Source of the DNA: Lepus europaeus
Lineage: Eukaryota > Chordata > Mammalia > Lagomorpha > Leporidae
Direction: 5' to 3'
Assembly: GCF_033115175.1 (NCBI RefSeq)
Contig: NC_084835.1
Coordinates: 96,130,448 to 96,194,447, forward strand
DNA: 64,000 bases
Shown here: positions 26,480-40,184 of the stretch, one piece after another
How the letters are laid out: each line of letters begins with the position of its first letter
Numbering within the stretch: position 1 is the stretch's first letter
Translations under genes and position numbers: made by a program
Notes under the pieces: model-generated
What the model was told of the DNA's origin: nothing
Databases searched by the model: none
Seen by the model: only the letters and a program-made list of their open reading frames with translations

Positions 26480-26720
26480 TTAAAATGCCAACTGTAATAC
26501 TAAAAAACTGGCCATGTGACATGAATTCATATAACTGGATTAACAAGAGACCCAAAGTCAGACCCACAAATACTTATCACTTGATTTTCAACAAAGGAGC
26601 CAAGGCAAATCAAAGGAGAAAGGAAAGTCACTTCAACAAACCGTGCTAAAACAACTGGAACAAACAAATTCTGAAGGGAAGTCACAGAGAGCAGAGCCGC
26701 TAAATCCAAAACATTACTTT
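26480..26720 (+). mobile_element. Old L1 ORF2 3' fragment
   Basis: ACTTGATTTTCAACAAAGGAGCC and the following ACTTCAACAAACCGTGC match the post-RT part of L1 ORF2. Many stops. Confidence 0.7.
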
Positions 26721-26905
26721 TTACCCTTTAACAAATGTTCTTGAAAAACCATAGTCTAAGGCAAACATACAGTAGTGCACACTTGATTAGCCTAAAAGGC
26801 AAGAAAACAAGAATAGAGAAATAAAAATTAAAAAAAAAAAATAGCAAAATGGTAACCTAAACTCAGTATCAATGATCATTTTTAAATGGAATAAAATTTC
26901 TCATT

Positions 26906-26951
26906 AAAAGACTGTTAGGCTAAGCAAGACACAAAAGACTGTTAAGCTAAG
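26906..26951. repeat. 27-bp imperfect tandem duplication
   Basis: AAAAGACTGTTAGGCTAAG (26906-26924) recurs with one change at 26933-26951. Confidence 0.85.
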
Positions 26952-27041
26952 TCACAAGAAACATACCTACAGATGTGGACACATAGAAAGCAAAAGGATG
27001 GAAAACACACTATGTAATTACTGAGATAAGAAAGAAGACAT

Positions 27042-27330
27042 GGGGGCCAGCATCCGGGCACAGCAGGTAAATCTGCTGCCTGGAAACCCGGCCTCCCATA
27101 TGGATGCTGGTTCGAGTCCTAGCTGCTCCACTTCTAACCAGCTCTCTGCTAATGGCCTGGAAAAACCAAGTGCTTGGGCCCCTGCCACCCATGTGGGAGA
27201 CCCAGATGAAATCTCCTGTGTCAGCACCTACCATCACAGCCACTTGAGGAGTAAACCAGTGGATGGATGACCTCTGGCTCTCCTTTTCTAACTCTTTCAA
27301 GTAACTACATAAATTTTTAAAATTTAAAAT
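27042..27330 (+). mobile_element. CSINE inserted in L1
   Basis: Head GGGGGCCAGCATCCGGGCAC, body TGGGCCCCTGCCACCCATGT and an AT-rich degenerate tail. Confidence 0.85.
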
Positions 27331-27935
27331 TAAGATATGTTAATGAGACATTTTATAATCAGAGTCAATGCATCAGGAAGAAGTAATAATTATAAATGTG
27401 CATTACTTAATTATAGAGACCAAGAACATACAAAGTCAAAACTAAGAGAATTATAGACAGAAACAAATAAATCCAAAATCAGAGTTGGAGATTTTGAGAC
27501 TGCTCTGCATGGTGACAAACAAGTAGACTGAAAATCATAAAGTATTAAGAATATTGAAGCAATCACGGTGTTGACATCACTGACATTTATAGAACATTAA
27601 ACTGCATCATATACTCTTTTCAGATCTACATGGAACCCTCAGAGCACGCTCATGTACAGCATAAAACAATGTTTCTGTAATTTCAAAGGATTGATGTTGT
27701 ACATTGTATATTCTAGACCACAACAGAATTAAATCAGAAGCAATGAAGAATCTAGAAAAAAAATGCACCCTTGTTTAAAAAAAAAAACTTTCAAGTAACT
27801 CATGGAACAAAACATTTGAGAAAAATTAGAAAATAACTGATAAATAAAAATAATGCACAAAAATCTGTAGCATGGAGCTAAAATTAAGCTTAAAGGGAAA
27901 TTTATATTTCTAAAGGTTTACATTAGAAAGTACTT

Positions 27936-28000
27936 GATTCTTTCAGTCTCCCTTCCTCCTTCTGCAACTCTGCCTTTCAACTAAATACATTAACCTCTAA
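27936..28000 (+). mobile_element. CSINE 3' tail fragment
   Basis: TCTCCCTTCCTCC, then AACTCTGCCTTTCAACTAAA. Only the tail is present, directly before another copy. Confidence 0.6.
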
Positions 28001-28006
28001 AAGAGA

Positions 28007-28290
28007 GGGGCCAGTAATCCCCTATTGGTGTGCTGGTTCCAGTCCTGGTTGCTCTGCTCTCCATGCCGCTCCCTGCTGACACATCTGGGAAAGCAGCAGA
28101 TGATGGGCCAATTACTTGGACCTCAGACGTCATACAGGAGACCCCAGATGGAGTTCTAGGCTCCTGGCTTCAGGCTGGCCCAATCCCTGCTTTGGAGGCC
28201 ATTTGGGGAGTGATCCAGAGAACGGAGTATCTCTTTGTCTCTATCCCTTTGTCACTCCAACTTCAAATACTTTTTTTTTTTTTTAAATAA
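28007..28290 (+). mobile_element. CSINE with head deletion
   Basis: GAGGGGCCAG passes almost directly to GTGTGCTGGTTCCAGTC, so about 40 bp of head are lost. It has an A/T-rich tail. Confidence 0.8.
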
Positions 28291-28635
28291 AGAATCGAAT
28301 GATCTACTGTATTGACAAAAGGAAAGCAGACTAACTGCAAAGTAGCTGTAAGAAAATAATGAAGAACAGAAATAAAATAGAAAAGAGACAAAAAATGAAA
28401 AAGACAAAATTGGTCTCTTGAAATTACTGATAACTGCCTTACAAGATTTATCAAGAATGAAAGAAATGACAAATTATCAATATTATAAACCTGAAAATAG
28501 GACTTTATTAAAAATCTTACATACTTTAAGGGAATAACAAGTTTTAGAAATAATTTTATAGCAGTAAATTCTACAATTTAGATGAAATGAATAAATGTGT
28601 TACAAAACACAAGTTACCAAGCATAAACTGAAAAT

Positions 28636-28943
28636 GGGGGATCCACTGTGGCACAGCAGGTCAGGGCACAGCGTCCAATGCAAGTATTCCATAAGAGTGC
28701 TGGTTCAAGTCCTAGCTACTTACTTCCAATCCAGCTCCCTGCTAACACACCTAGGAAAGCAGCAGCAGATTACCCCAATGCCTAGGCCCTTGCCACCCAC
28801 GCAGAAGACCCAGATGGAATTCCAAGCTCCTGGATTCAGCCTGGCCCAGCCCTGGCTAGCAAAGCCATCTGGGAGTGAAGCAAAAGATGGAAGATCGCTC
28901 TGTAATTCTGCCTTTCAAATAAATAAATCTTAAAAAAGAAAAC
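28636..28943 (+). mobile_element. CSINE with 11-bp TSD
   Basis: The TSD AAACTGAAAAT is at 28625-28635 and 28944-28954. The head is GGGGGATCCACTGTGGCACAG. Confidence 0.9.
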
Positions 28944-29191
28944 AAACTGAAAATCTAAATCCTCAACTAAAATAAACCCTTCCCTACAAGAGATGGTTTC
29001 TCTGGTATAATCTATAAATAAAAATACCAACCTGACATACAGTCCTTCTGAAAACAGGAGTAGAGAATCCTTAACAATATATTTATGATATTTAAGGGCT
29101 AATTCATCATTATTAAATAGATCAAGGTTGGTGTTATTACAAAATCACTTACTGGAGTTTACCACATAAAGATTAAAGGATTAAAACTACA

Positions 29192-29277
29192 AGGGTATTT
29201 CAAAATGCTCATGGAAAATGGAATTAAAAGGTTAAGCTTATTTTAGTACAAAACATTTTTTGAAACCCTGCATTCAA
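29192..29277. repeat. Palindromic short repeat family, half copy inside L1
   Basis: GGGTATTTCAAAATGCTCAT, then GGAATTAAAAGGTTAAGC and TTTTTTGAAACCCTGCA, with the second arm absent. L1 RT sequence resumes directly after it. Confidence 0.7.
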
Positions 29278-30360
29278 GGAAATGAACCACCTAACAGATG
29301 TAGAAAAAGCACTGGACAAAATTCAACAATCATTCATTAAAAAAACTCAGAACATCAGGATCAGAAAAGAACTTTCTCAACCAGATAAAGAAAATCTACA
29401 AAGTATCTACAATTATCATCTTACTTAATGGGGAAATATAGAGTTCCTCTATAATCAAATGCAAAAATATCCATTCTTATGACTTCTATTCAATTGTGTA
29501 CTGTGATCTTAGCTAAGACAGGAAAAGAAAAGGGATATATTTAACAGATGACATAGTTGTGGATGAGAAAAATCTCAAGAACCTACAGAATACTAGAACA
29601 AATAGTGAATTCAGTAAGGATACAGGAAAAAAGCTCAATATACAAAAATTTTCCTAAATCTTAGGAAATAACTAAAAAATAAAATTTAAAAATGGCAGCA
29701 TTTGCAATAACATTAAAAAGTTGAAAGTGCTGTGGAATGTATCTAATGAAACAGACACTGTACCTTGCCACCAAAACCATGAAAACATGGCAGAGCACCG
29801 GTGCTAACAGTAAGCTCACTATCCTGACACCTGCAAACCTGACCCCATATTTTTTACAACCTTATTTTCCTATTTTATAGAGAAGATCCTGAACATGAAG
29901 GTGAACTACATCTGTCTGGATTTGTTTGTTGTTTTCCTTCAAATCTTTGTGCAATGAATTTCCTTTTTCTTAATGGTTAATATTTTCTTCAAATATATTT
30001 ATATCATACTTAACTGAGTTAGGAACATTTTCAATTGCATTACAAATAGTAACCCTGTTGATACCCTATGAGTTAGATACTATCATTATCAATATTTTAC
30101 AAATGAGGAAGCAGAGTACCTCAGTCACCCAGCTAGTATGTGGAAGAGGAACAATGCAAACTCAGTAATCCAACTCAGAGTCTGACCATGGCTAGAAAAG
30201 CAGTCTTCCAAGTGGAGTATCTGAACCCTAGCCTAGGAGTAATTTTCTATTAATTTTTAATTTTTTCTATGCTTTAATCTGTACACTAAATACCTGCATA
30301 CAATTTATAAATAACTATGTATTTGCTATTAATAATATTCTCTCAAAACCTCCTTACTAA

Positions 30361-30803
30361 CTGTATTAGCTTTCCAGAGCTGCTGTTACCAAGTGCCACA
30401 TACTGGCTGGCTTAAATCAACAGAAATATATTCTCTCCCAAGTCTGGAGGACAGAATCCCAAATCTATCAGCTGAGCCATGTTCTCTCCAAAGCTGGCAA
30501 TGTCTATTGCATGCCTTTCTATTCAGTTTCTAGTTTCTCCAACAATCTTTAAAGTCGCTTGGCTGGTAGCTGGGAACGCCAGTGGCTGCCACATATGCAC
30601 ATGGTGTCCTTCCCTGCATGCATCTTCTCTTCTCCTAAGGATAGACCCTCCAATCATACAGGACTAGGGGCACATAGTCCTCCAATACGAGTTCATTTTA
30701 ACTACATTTGCAAAGATCCAACTTAGAATAAAGTCACATTCTGAGGTACCTGAAGTGTCTAGGACTTCAATATATCTGTTGGGATACCAAATTCAACCTA
30801 TTG
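30361..30803 (-). mobile_element. MLT1-type MaLR LTR fossil
   Basis: CTGTATTAGCTTTCCAGAGC, CTGGCTGGCTTAAATCAACAG and AGTCACATTCTGAGGTACC are the inverse of an MLT1 LTR (solo LTR of an ancient ERVL-related element). Too decayed for any coding content. Confidence 0.8.
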
Positions 30804-30831
30804 ATACATGCAGATTAAAAAATCTTTTAAG

Positions 30832-31160
30832 GGGCTGGAATTGTGGTACAGAGGGTTAAACTGTCACTTTGAATGCCAGCATTCCACATTAGAGTGTCAG
30901 TTTGAATCTCAGCTGCTCTGCTTCTGATCCAGCTTCCTCTTAATGCACCTGGGAAGGCAACAGCAGATGGCCCTAGTGTCTGTCTGGGTCCCCAGGACCC
31001 ACACGGCAGACATGGATGGAGTTCCTGGTTTCTGATTTTGGCCTGGCCCACACCTGGCTGTTGTGGCCATTTCGGGATCAAATGAGCAGATGAAAAATTT
31101 CTGTGTCTCTGCCCTTCTGTCACTCTGCCTATCAAATAAAGAAATAAATCTTAAAACAAA
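30832..31160 (+). mobile_element. CSINE, full length
   Basis: Head AAGGGGCTGGAATTGTGG and tail CAAATAAAGAAATAAATC. Confidence 0.88.
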
Positions 31161-31203
31161 AGCAAAATCCCAAAACCCTGTAAGCCTACATCTTTATATA
31201 AAA

Positions 31204-31319
31204 AGCCTTCAAAAGGTTCATGAAAAATATATATCATGAAAAAACTATGCTTGATTTCCAAAACGCTTCTCACCCAAAAAACTTATCTTTTAATTCCATT
31301 TTTCTAAAAATTACCTTCA
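31204..31319. repeat. Palindromic short repeat family, two-armed copy
   Basis: Left arm CTTCAAAAGGTTCATG and right arm CTTATCTTTTAATTCCATTT, then AAAATTACCTTC. Confidence 0.65.
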
Positions 31320-31588
31320 TATAGCCTGGACCAAATACAGTATGTTTAGAAGATAAAGGACTAAACCACAGGGTATGGAATCCACATCTGAGGATCCATC
31401 CTACAGATGCTATTTCTTGATACAACTGTTTGGACAAGTATGTTCGTGAAATCATCATGACTTGAAAAGGGACTGATTACAAAATGCACCAGTTAAGCCA
31501 ACTTTCAAATTTCATGTGCTGTTCAGCCTGAGCACTAACATCCACAAGGCTTTAAAGATTAAGGACGTATCAGAGAGATCTCAAAAAC

Positions 31589-31665
31589 TAAAAAAAAAAA
31601 AAAAAAAAAAAAAAGCCCACAAACAAACAAACAAAAAAACCAAAAAACAAAACAAAACAAAAAAC
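31589..31665. repeat. A-rich simple repeat
   Basis: A poly-A run of over 20 followed by (CAAA)n and (CAAAA)n. This may be the tail of a decayed retroelement. Confidence 0.9.
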
Positions 31666-32019
31666 CACAGTAACAAGCAGTGGTTCATGTCATGTAAGTC
31701 CTTACACCAATTTGTCTACTGAGTTTTTTTTTTTTTTTTAATATCAATTCATTCTGTCCCAGTAAGATGTCCTTCCCCACGGCAGGTATAAAGCACAGTT
31801 AGAGACGAGGCCACATTTGCTCTGGATTGGAGCGCTGCATCAGTCAGAACTGGTTCCTGCACAGCACTGAGAGAGAAATGAATGGCAGGGAAGAATCCGG
31901 TAACAAACCAACTTCTAGCATCTCATGAACCAGAATTCAGTTACCACAGGAAGTACTTTAAAATGTGTCATTCTAAAAGTCACTGATATCACTCTTTTGA
32001 AACAGAACTAGAACTAACC

Positions 32020-32520
32020 ATCACTGAATGGGTGTTTGTACACTGACTGGAACTGCTGTGGTCTTTTGTGTCTGGCTTCTTTCATTTACAGTAATGCTTT
32101 CCAGTTCCAAGGTTCGCCCATGTTGTAGTACTTCATTATCCTTTATGTGGCTGAATAAAGTCTGCTGTAGGGCTGTATCTCATTTTATTCATTCATTCAT
32201 CATTTTATGGATATGTTGCTTTGTTTCCATTTTGGCAATATTATGAATAATGCTTGCATAGGCATTTGTGTACATGTTTTTTATGGACCCAGCTTTAATT
32301 CTCTTGGGTGTATGTACCTAGGAGTGAGGCTGTTAGGCCAACTCAATACTTTTCCAAAGCAACTGAATCATTTTACATCCTACTGACAACGTATGAGGAC
32401 TCAAGTTTTTCTATATTTTCAATAAAACTCAGTGCTGTTTTTCTTTTTTGATTATAGACATCTAGTAGACGAGAAGTAGTATCTCACTGTAATTTATTGT
32501 ATTCAGCATCTTTTCATGCC
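32020..32520 (-). mobile_element. Old L1 3' UTR fragment
   Basis: TTTTGTGTCTGGCTTCTTTC, CAATATTATGAATAATGCTTG and GTAGTATCTCACTGTAATTT are the inverse of an L1M-type 3' end. Confidence 0.75.
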
Positions 32521-32974
32521 ATTCACTTTCAAAAGCCACAGCAACAGCTGTCCAACACAATAAAAAAAAGAACATTTTTGCTGATTCAAGAACAGAGTTC
32601 TTTAACATCCAGGAATGTCAGAAAGACATATTTGGAAAGTCAAACAATTTGCATTCAGGCTATGTAACATATTATTTCCCATAATCATGAAATTATCTAT
32701 GTTTCTTAATTATCTGCTTCTCCTAACAGCTCTTGTAAGTATAATCAGGTACAGGAGTTTCTTTAACCTGGAATCTAAAAAAGGAAAAAATTTAAACAAA
32801 AGAATTATTGTGGAAAACTTCCTCCTCCTAATGGTAGTCTATTTGAAATAATTTAAATGATTCTAACTCCTCAATGGGTTAGTGTAAAATGTACAGAATG
32901 GATGACCATATACTTTGTCAGACTGTGATATTAAAATATGCAATTCTTAAGACAGATGGCAGAATGACAGAGTC

Positions 32975-33291
32975 GAAATTGGCACAGCTGTGTAAGCCGC
33001 CACCTGCAGCACCAGCATCCCATATGGATACAGATTCCAGTCCTGACTGCCCCACTTTCAATCCAGCTCCCTGCTAATGAGCCTGAGAAAGCAGTAGAAG
33101 ATGGCCCAAGAGCTTGGGGCCCCTGCACCCACATGGCAGGCCTGGAGAAACCTCCTGGCTTTGGCTTGGCCCAGCCCCAGCTGCTGCAGCTATTTGGGAA
33201 GTGAACCAGTAGGTAAAAGATCTTTCTGTGTCTCTCCCCTTACCTCTTTGTACCTCTGCCTTTCAAATAAATAAAACAAAAACTTTAAAAA
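32975..33291 (+). mobile_element. CSINE, older copy
   Basis: Degenerate head ATTGGCACAGCTGTGTAAGC, internal CAGCATCCCATATGGATAC and a TTTCAAATAAATAAAAC tail. Confidence 0.87.
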
Positions 33292-33800
33292 GCTTTGTTG
33301 TATGTGGCATTTATTGTATGATCAAAGTTTTTTTCCATCAGTTTGGAGCGGATACATAAATATTAAAATTTAATCATTTTAGGTTAGGTACAAGGTTTGA
33401 TGAGTGAACAATTTGCTAGAATTCATAACTCACTATTAAATTAAAGGAGCACTGAAAAGCTGAACACCATCCCCCTACTAAATTTTTCTAAAAATCTGTA
33501 TTGGGCTAATTCTGGTCATTCATCACAAAGAGAGTTATTCATAAAGTAACTAAAACTTGATAAACAGAAGCACGCCTAAGAATACTTAAAAATAAGTAAA
33601 GCATGTGAGTGTTTTCAGAATTCGGACAATTATTTTGCAGAGTAGCATATGTTAATTTTTCAATGACAGCATCACCCTCTTTGATAGTTCAGATATGGTT
33701 ACATAAAGACAGAAGATTCTACTTTTTTTCTTTTGTACATTTCTCAACTTCTCTAAATTTAAGAGAAATATCTTCAGAGTTTCAGAAAATGCAAGAAATG

Positions 33801-34121
33801 CATAGCCATCCTTGGTATCCACAGGGGATTGGTTCTAGGACTCTTTGAAGACACCAAAATCTGCAATGCTCAACTCCCTTACACAGAATTTATATAAAAT
33901 TTCTGCAGTATTTGCATATACTTTATGTACATCCTTCTATAAATTTAAAATCACCTATATATTACCTATAATATGTAGCACCATGTAAATGCTGTGTAAA
34001 CAGTTGTTACACTGTACATCACTGTCAGGAAATGATAATGAGTAAAGTCTACACGTTTAATCTCATCTGCAGCTGGCTGGCTCTGAGATACGTAACTGTG
34101 GATACAGAGGGCTGGCTGTGC
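33801..34121. mobile_element. Tigger/MER2-type DNA transposon with both ends
   Basis: Left end AGCCATCCTTGGTATCCACAG and the inverse at the right (TGTGGATACAGAGGGCTGGC) form the terminal inverted repeats of a pogo-like Tigger element. Non-autonomous length, about 320 bp. Confidence 0.85.
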
Positions 34122-34159
34122 ATCTAATTACCAAGGACTTCTGAAAGACATTTTTTTAC

Positions 34160-34234
34160 CTGTGTCCATACTTTGGTTCAACTGTTGATCACTTGTTTCT
34201 CCATCTTCACTGATATAACCAGGAGGTGGTGTTT
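34160..34234 (-). CDS. SMAD2: SMAD2 exon 6 (linker with PY motif), residues 219-244
   Basis: This is a 75-nt exon encoding [24 protein letters not shown]. It contains the phospho-acceptor T220 next to proline and the PPxY-type motif P-P-G-Y, which is bound by WW domains of NEDD4L/SMURF-type ubiquitin ligases and of PIN1-class readers after phosphorylation (family knowledge). The acceptor AG is at 34236-34235 and the donor GT at 34159-34158. The phases are 2 + 24 codons + 1. A TC/TA/CA microsatellite lies about 240-320 bp upstream of the acceptor in intron 5. A 13.7-kb intron separates the exon from exon 7. Confidence 0.97.
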
Positions 34235-34472
34235 CTACAAAAGTTTAGATGAGGTCAGGTATGGCTGCAATGTGCTCTCACTACTTTTTTTCCCCAAGCA
34301 TCAAAGATAACCCGTGAATCACTCCAAATAACAAATAAGAATGTTGTATGGCATTATTATAAAAAGCAATGTTGTATACTGAGGGCTTATGGATTCAGGC
34401 TCTGATCTAAATCCCATAGGTTAAGTCCTTAAACATACTTAAGACATTATTTACAGAGCTGGCTCATACCCG

Positions 34473-34540
<68 letters not shown>

Positions 34541-34553
34541 TATATATGTGTGT
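34473..34553. repeat. Compound microsatellite (TC)12(TA)12(CA)10
   Basis: (TC)12 at 34473-34496, (TA)12 at 34497-34520, (CA)10 at 34521-34540, then TATATATGTGTG. On the SMAD2 strand it reads TG, TA and GA repeats, about 240-320 nt before the exon 6 acceptor. Confidence 0.97.
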
Positions 34554-34794
34554 AGATATACAGATATACACCCATATCTATATTTGGCAAGATCCAAAAA
34601 TGTAACTTCAAAGATGTGTCAATTCTGAATCAGTAGGCTTCAAAGGCAAGAGAGTACCTATAATGTTGTTTGCTTTTTTTTTTTTTTAACTAATATAACA
34701 GATGGATATAGAGAAGATTAAAGGAGAAAGACACTTGCGTCTCTGGATTGCAAAAGTAGCACCGGCTTATGTTGTATATTAAGTTCTACAAGGC

Positions 34795-35086
34795 GGGACC
34801 GGCACCATGGCTCACTTGGTTAATCCTCCGCCTGCGGCACCAGCATCCCATATGGGCCTGGGGTTCTAGTCCCAGTTGCTCCTCTTCCAGTCCAGCTCTC
34901 TGCTGTGGCCCGGGAGGGCAGGGGAAGATGGCCCAAGTGCTTGGGCCCCTGCACCTGCATGGGAGACCAGGAAGAAACACCTGGCTCCTGGCTTTGGATT
35001 GGCACAGCGCTGGCTGTGGGGGCCATTTGGGGGGTGAACCAACAGAAGGAAGACCTTTCTCTCTCTAATTCTGTCAAAAAAAAAAA
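34795..35086 (+). mobile_element. Young CSINE with 14-bp perfect TSD
   Basis: The TSD AAGTTCTACAAGGC is at 34781-34794 and 35087-35100. The head is GGGACCGGCACCATGGCTCAC and the end CTGTCAAAAAAAA. Confidence 0.97.
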
Positions 35087-35412
35087 AAGTTCTACAAGGC
35101 AATATATGGTAAATGGTTCAGGACTGGTCCGATTTGGTTAATTCTAACCAAAAACTGCATTTCTCCAGGAATTTCTGACTAGTAAATTCTAAGAGGCTGA
35201 AGCAGAAAAATTCAACTCAAATAGACCGCTGCAAAAAACAGGGGTAAAGCCTCTGAAAATAAAGATTAAAATCCTAATGTGTCATTTCCAACATATTTCT
35301 GACACTCAAGGAGGCATCATGAATAGCTGAGTACATTTACACAATTTGCTATTTCCATAAGGAAAAATAAGTTCAAGACTTTCAAGGGTTTCATATTTTA
35401 CATTGCTAAATT

Positions 35413-35766
35413 CTTTTTTTTTTTTTTTTTTTGGACAGGCAGAGTGGACAGTGAGAGAGAGAGAGACAGAAAGAAAGGTCTTCCTTTCCGTTGGTTCACC
35501 CCATAATGGCCGCTGCGGCTGGCGCAGTGCGCTGATTCGAAGCCAGGAGCCAGGTGCTTATGGTCTCCCATGCGGGTGCAGGGCCCAGTGACTTGGGCCA
35601 TCCTCCACTGCACTCCCGGGCCACAGCAGAGAGCTGGACTGGAAGAGGAGCAACCGGGACAGAGTCCAGAGCAACTGGGACAGAATCCAGCGCCCTGACC
35701 GGGAATAGAACCCAGGGTGCCGGCGTCACAGGCAGAGGATTAGGCTACTGAGCTGCGGCGCCGGCC
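35413..35766 (-). mobile_element. Young CSINE with 13-bp perfect TSD
   Basis: The TSD ACATTGCTAAATT is at 35400-35412 and 35767-35779. It has a long T-run and ends GCGGCGCCGGCC. The block around 35660-35695 (CAACTGGGACAGAATCCA) is a short internal duplication of CAACCGGGACAGAGTCCA. Confidence 0.97.
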
Positions 35767-36717
35767 ACATTGCTAAATTGTTTTAATCAATAAAAGATAA
35801 TGGAGACATATTCCTAAAAAGAATTTTGTAATAATCTAAAGGGGAGAGGGAAAATGTGGGTTAAGAGTCTCCTTCATTAACCCTTTACAGTGTCACTTCT
35901 ATATGTTTATCATAAATTTTTAATTTTAAGTATCAAATGTTTTTCATTTAACTGTCAGTACGTCCAAATTTTTAATACTAAAAAATTTAAGAGTAAAATA
36001 TTTGGATATACTCAAACAATAAAGAATGTAAAAGTAAGAATACATATCATTAAGTACTACTTTAATGGCTAAAGCTAATAAAATTAAACATACCTAAGCT
36101 TTGCCAATTTAACCACCAATGTCTCAAAAGGTCTAAATAGGAAGAGATGCTGAACTTTAAAATAGCTTATCCACTGTATTTCTCTACTTATTTTCATTAT
36201 TATTTATCTGTAAGATAATAAATAATGAAGCTTTTAGCATATTAGAGAAAATGCTAAAATTTCTTTTGAGGTAGACTAAAACAGTGTATCTTTTGGTTTC
36301 TTTCACTTAGAGCTGTGTAAAGCACTACTATCAAGAAAGGCAAACAGGTATAAATTACTTCTAACTTTCCAAAATCCATTAATTAAATAATTAAAGAAAT
36401 CATGGAAGGAAAATGAGCTGAAACATCTTTACAAGTGGAAGTCACTGAGCATTTTTATTAACATCCTTCCAAATAATCACTGGCATGTATCTAACAAGAA
36501 GGCATGCTAACCACCTAAGTTGTCTAGGATTTTTGAATAACAATAACTTCTACAGCAAAGTCTTAAAAATGCCTTCACCTGCAGCCCCCATCCCACAACT
36601 CCATTTATAAAAGACCAGACTTCAATTCTCTTATGAATACAACAGTAATCAAAGAAATGTACAGTGAGAAATCACTTCCTATCTGTAAAACCAGCTATTT
36701 AAAAATAAAATAAAATA

Positions 36718-37062
36718 GGCCGGCGCCACAGCTCAATAGGCTAATCCTCCGCCTGCGGCGCCAGCACACCGGGTTCTAGTCCCGGTCGGGGCACCGGATT
36801 CTGTCCCGGTTACTCCTCTTCCAGTCCAGCTCTCTGCTGTGGCCCGCCCGGGAGTGCAGTAGAGGATGGCCCAAGTCCTTGGGCCCTACACCCGCATGGG
36901 AGACCAGGAGAAGCACCTGGCTCCTGGCTTTGGATCAGCGCGGTGCGCTGGCCGCAGCAGCCATTGTGGGGTGAAGCAACGGAAAAGGAAGACCTTTCTC
37001 TCTGTCTCTCTCTCTCACTGTCCACTCTGCCTGTCAAAAATAAATAAATAAATAAAATAAAA
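36718..37062 (+). mobile_element. Young CSINE
   Basis: Head AGGCCGGCGCCACAGCTCAAT, end CTGCCTGTCAAAAATAAATA, flanked by AAAATAAAATAAAA-type sequence. Confidence 0.95.
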
Positions 37063-37960
37063 CTCTTTTCCTTATTTTAAAAATTTTTCTAATGAACAAG
37101 CATGGTTTTCAGGATGGGACACACTGAGGAATTATTTGTGTGTGTACTTGAAGCTCTAAGTTCTCTATAAATTTTCAGCTGTATAAAAATAGGAGTGGAG
37201 CAGAGGAATCTTAGAAAAGAAGGAAAACACTAAAAATCCAGCACATAGCTTCATCCTCATCCTAGTCCGTCCTAACTGCTGCAGTGCGAGAGAAAAAAAA
37301 CAAAAGAAAACATGTAGGAAAAGTAACGTTAGCCATTCTCCTAAACAGTATTAAAATCCGGAAGTCCAACACCACATGGTGGAATATTACTGGAGCGTAT
37401 GACTTACACTGCAGTCTGAGGCCCATGGGTTTGAAACTCACTTTTCATAAGGAGTTACTGAGGCCCGGATGAAACCTAACTGAAACCCAGGTTTTCTGGT
37501 TTTCACTGTAAGTGTTGCTACATCTATAGAATCAAACGCCACATCTCAAACATTACCAACGTTACCTAAGATGATCGGTTGTTTTTAGTTATTACATTTC
37601 TATCAGGAATATTTTTCCTGTACCATTTATTTTGTTTACATTCTACATCTCTCTCAGCTTTACAAGCAAGAAAAGCTTACTAACAGCTTTTCTTTTCTGC
37701 TCCCCACAGTTCTCTGATTAAAGCCACTGCAAAGAAAATAAAATATAAAACTTTTCTCCAAATAAAACTTTAATATTTTACTAAACATTAATGTACATTA
37801 AGCCTTAATGAACTAGGCTTATATATTTCATAAAATAGACACCCCCCAAAAATCAATTTTTCTATTCAAAATCCCAACCCCCCCCTTTTATTAATAGTGA
37901 ATTCACGATTTACTAATACTTGAACATTTATGGACAAAGTGTGTGTGTATCCAAGTTTCA

Positions 37961-40094
<2,134 letters not shown>

Positions 40095-40184
40095 CTGGTT
40101 TGTTCAGAGAAGCTGTAAAGGCCTGTTGTATCCCACTGATCTATCGTATTTGGTGTACTCAGTCCCCAAATTTCAGAGCAAGTG
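40095..40184 (-). CDS. SMAD2: SMAD2 exon 3, in-frame cassette exon, residues 79-109
   Basis: This is a 90-nt exon encoding T-C-S-E-I-W-G-L-S-T-P-N-T-I-D-Q-W-D-T-T, ending G-L-Y-S-F-S-E-Q-T. It is unique to SMAD2. SMAD3 lacks it, and in SMAD2 it sits beside the DNA-binding hairpin and prevents direct DNA binding. Skipping gives the DNA-binding, SMAD3-like isoform. The acceptor AG is at 40186-40185 after a T-rich tract, and the donor GT is at 40094-40093 (AACCAG|GTGAAT). The length is a multiple of 3 and both boundaries split an AG/N codon, so inclusion or exclusion keeps the frame. Its presence is a second proof of SMAD2 over SMAD3. Confidence 0.98.

Larger units (their letters stand above)
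26820..29760 (+). mobile_element. Old L1 ORF2 fossil (endonuclease to RT)
   Basis: Collinear L1 ORF2 remnants interrupted by SINEs and a palindromic repeat. Endonuclease-side blocks lie at 27350-27780 (GACATTTATAGAACATTAAA, CTAGACCACAACAGAATTAA). The RT-side block at 29285-29350 reads GTAGAAAAAGCACTGGAC, and an eroded YADD-like region is at 29540-29560 (L-T-D-D-I-V-V). No open frame survives. Confidence 0.75.
20499..34159 (-). other. SMAD2 intron 6 (large, repeat-filled)
   Basis: A 13.7-kb intron between the two linker exons. It holds L1 fossils on both strands, ten CSINE pieces, an MLT1-type LTR and a Tigger element. 21260-23040 and 24860-25370 are AT-rich with no recognised gene or repeat. 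33300-33800 likewise. Confidence 0.95.

Noticed and set aside
26820..29760. Active LINE-1 with reverse transcriptase
   Set aside because: ORF2 similarity is only in scattered blocks with many stops and with SINE insertions, so it cannot encode a protein.
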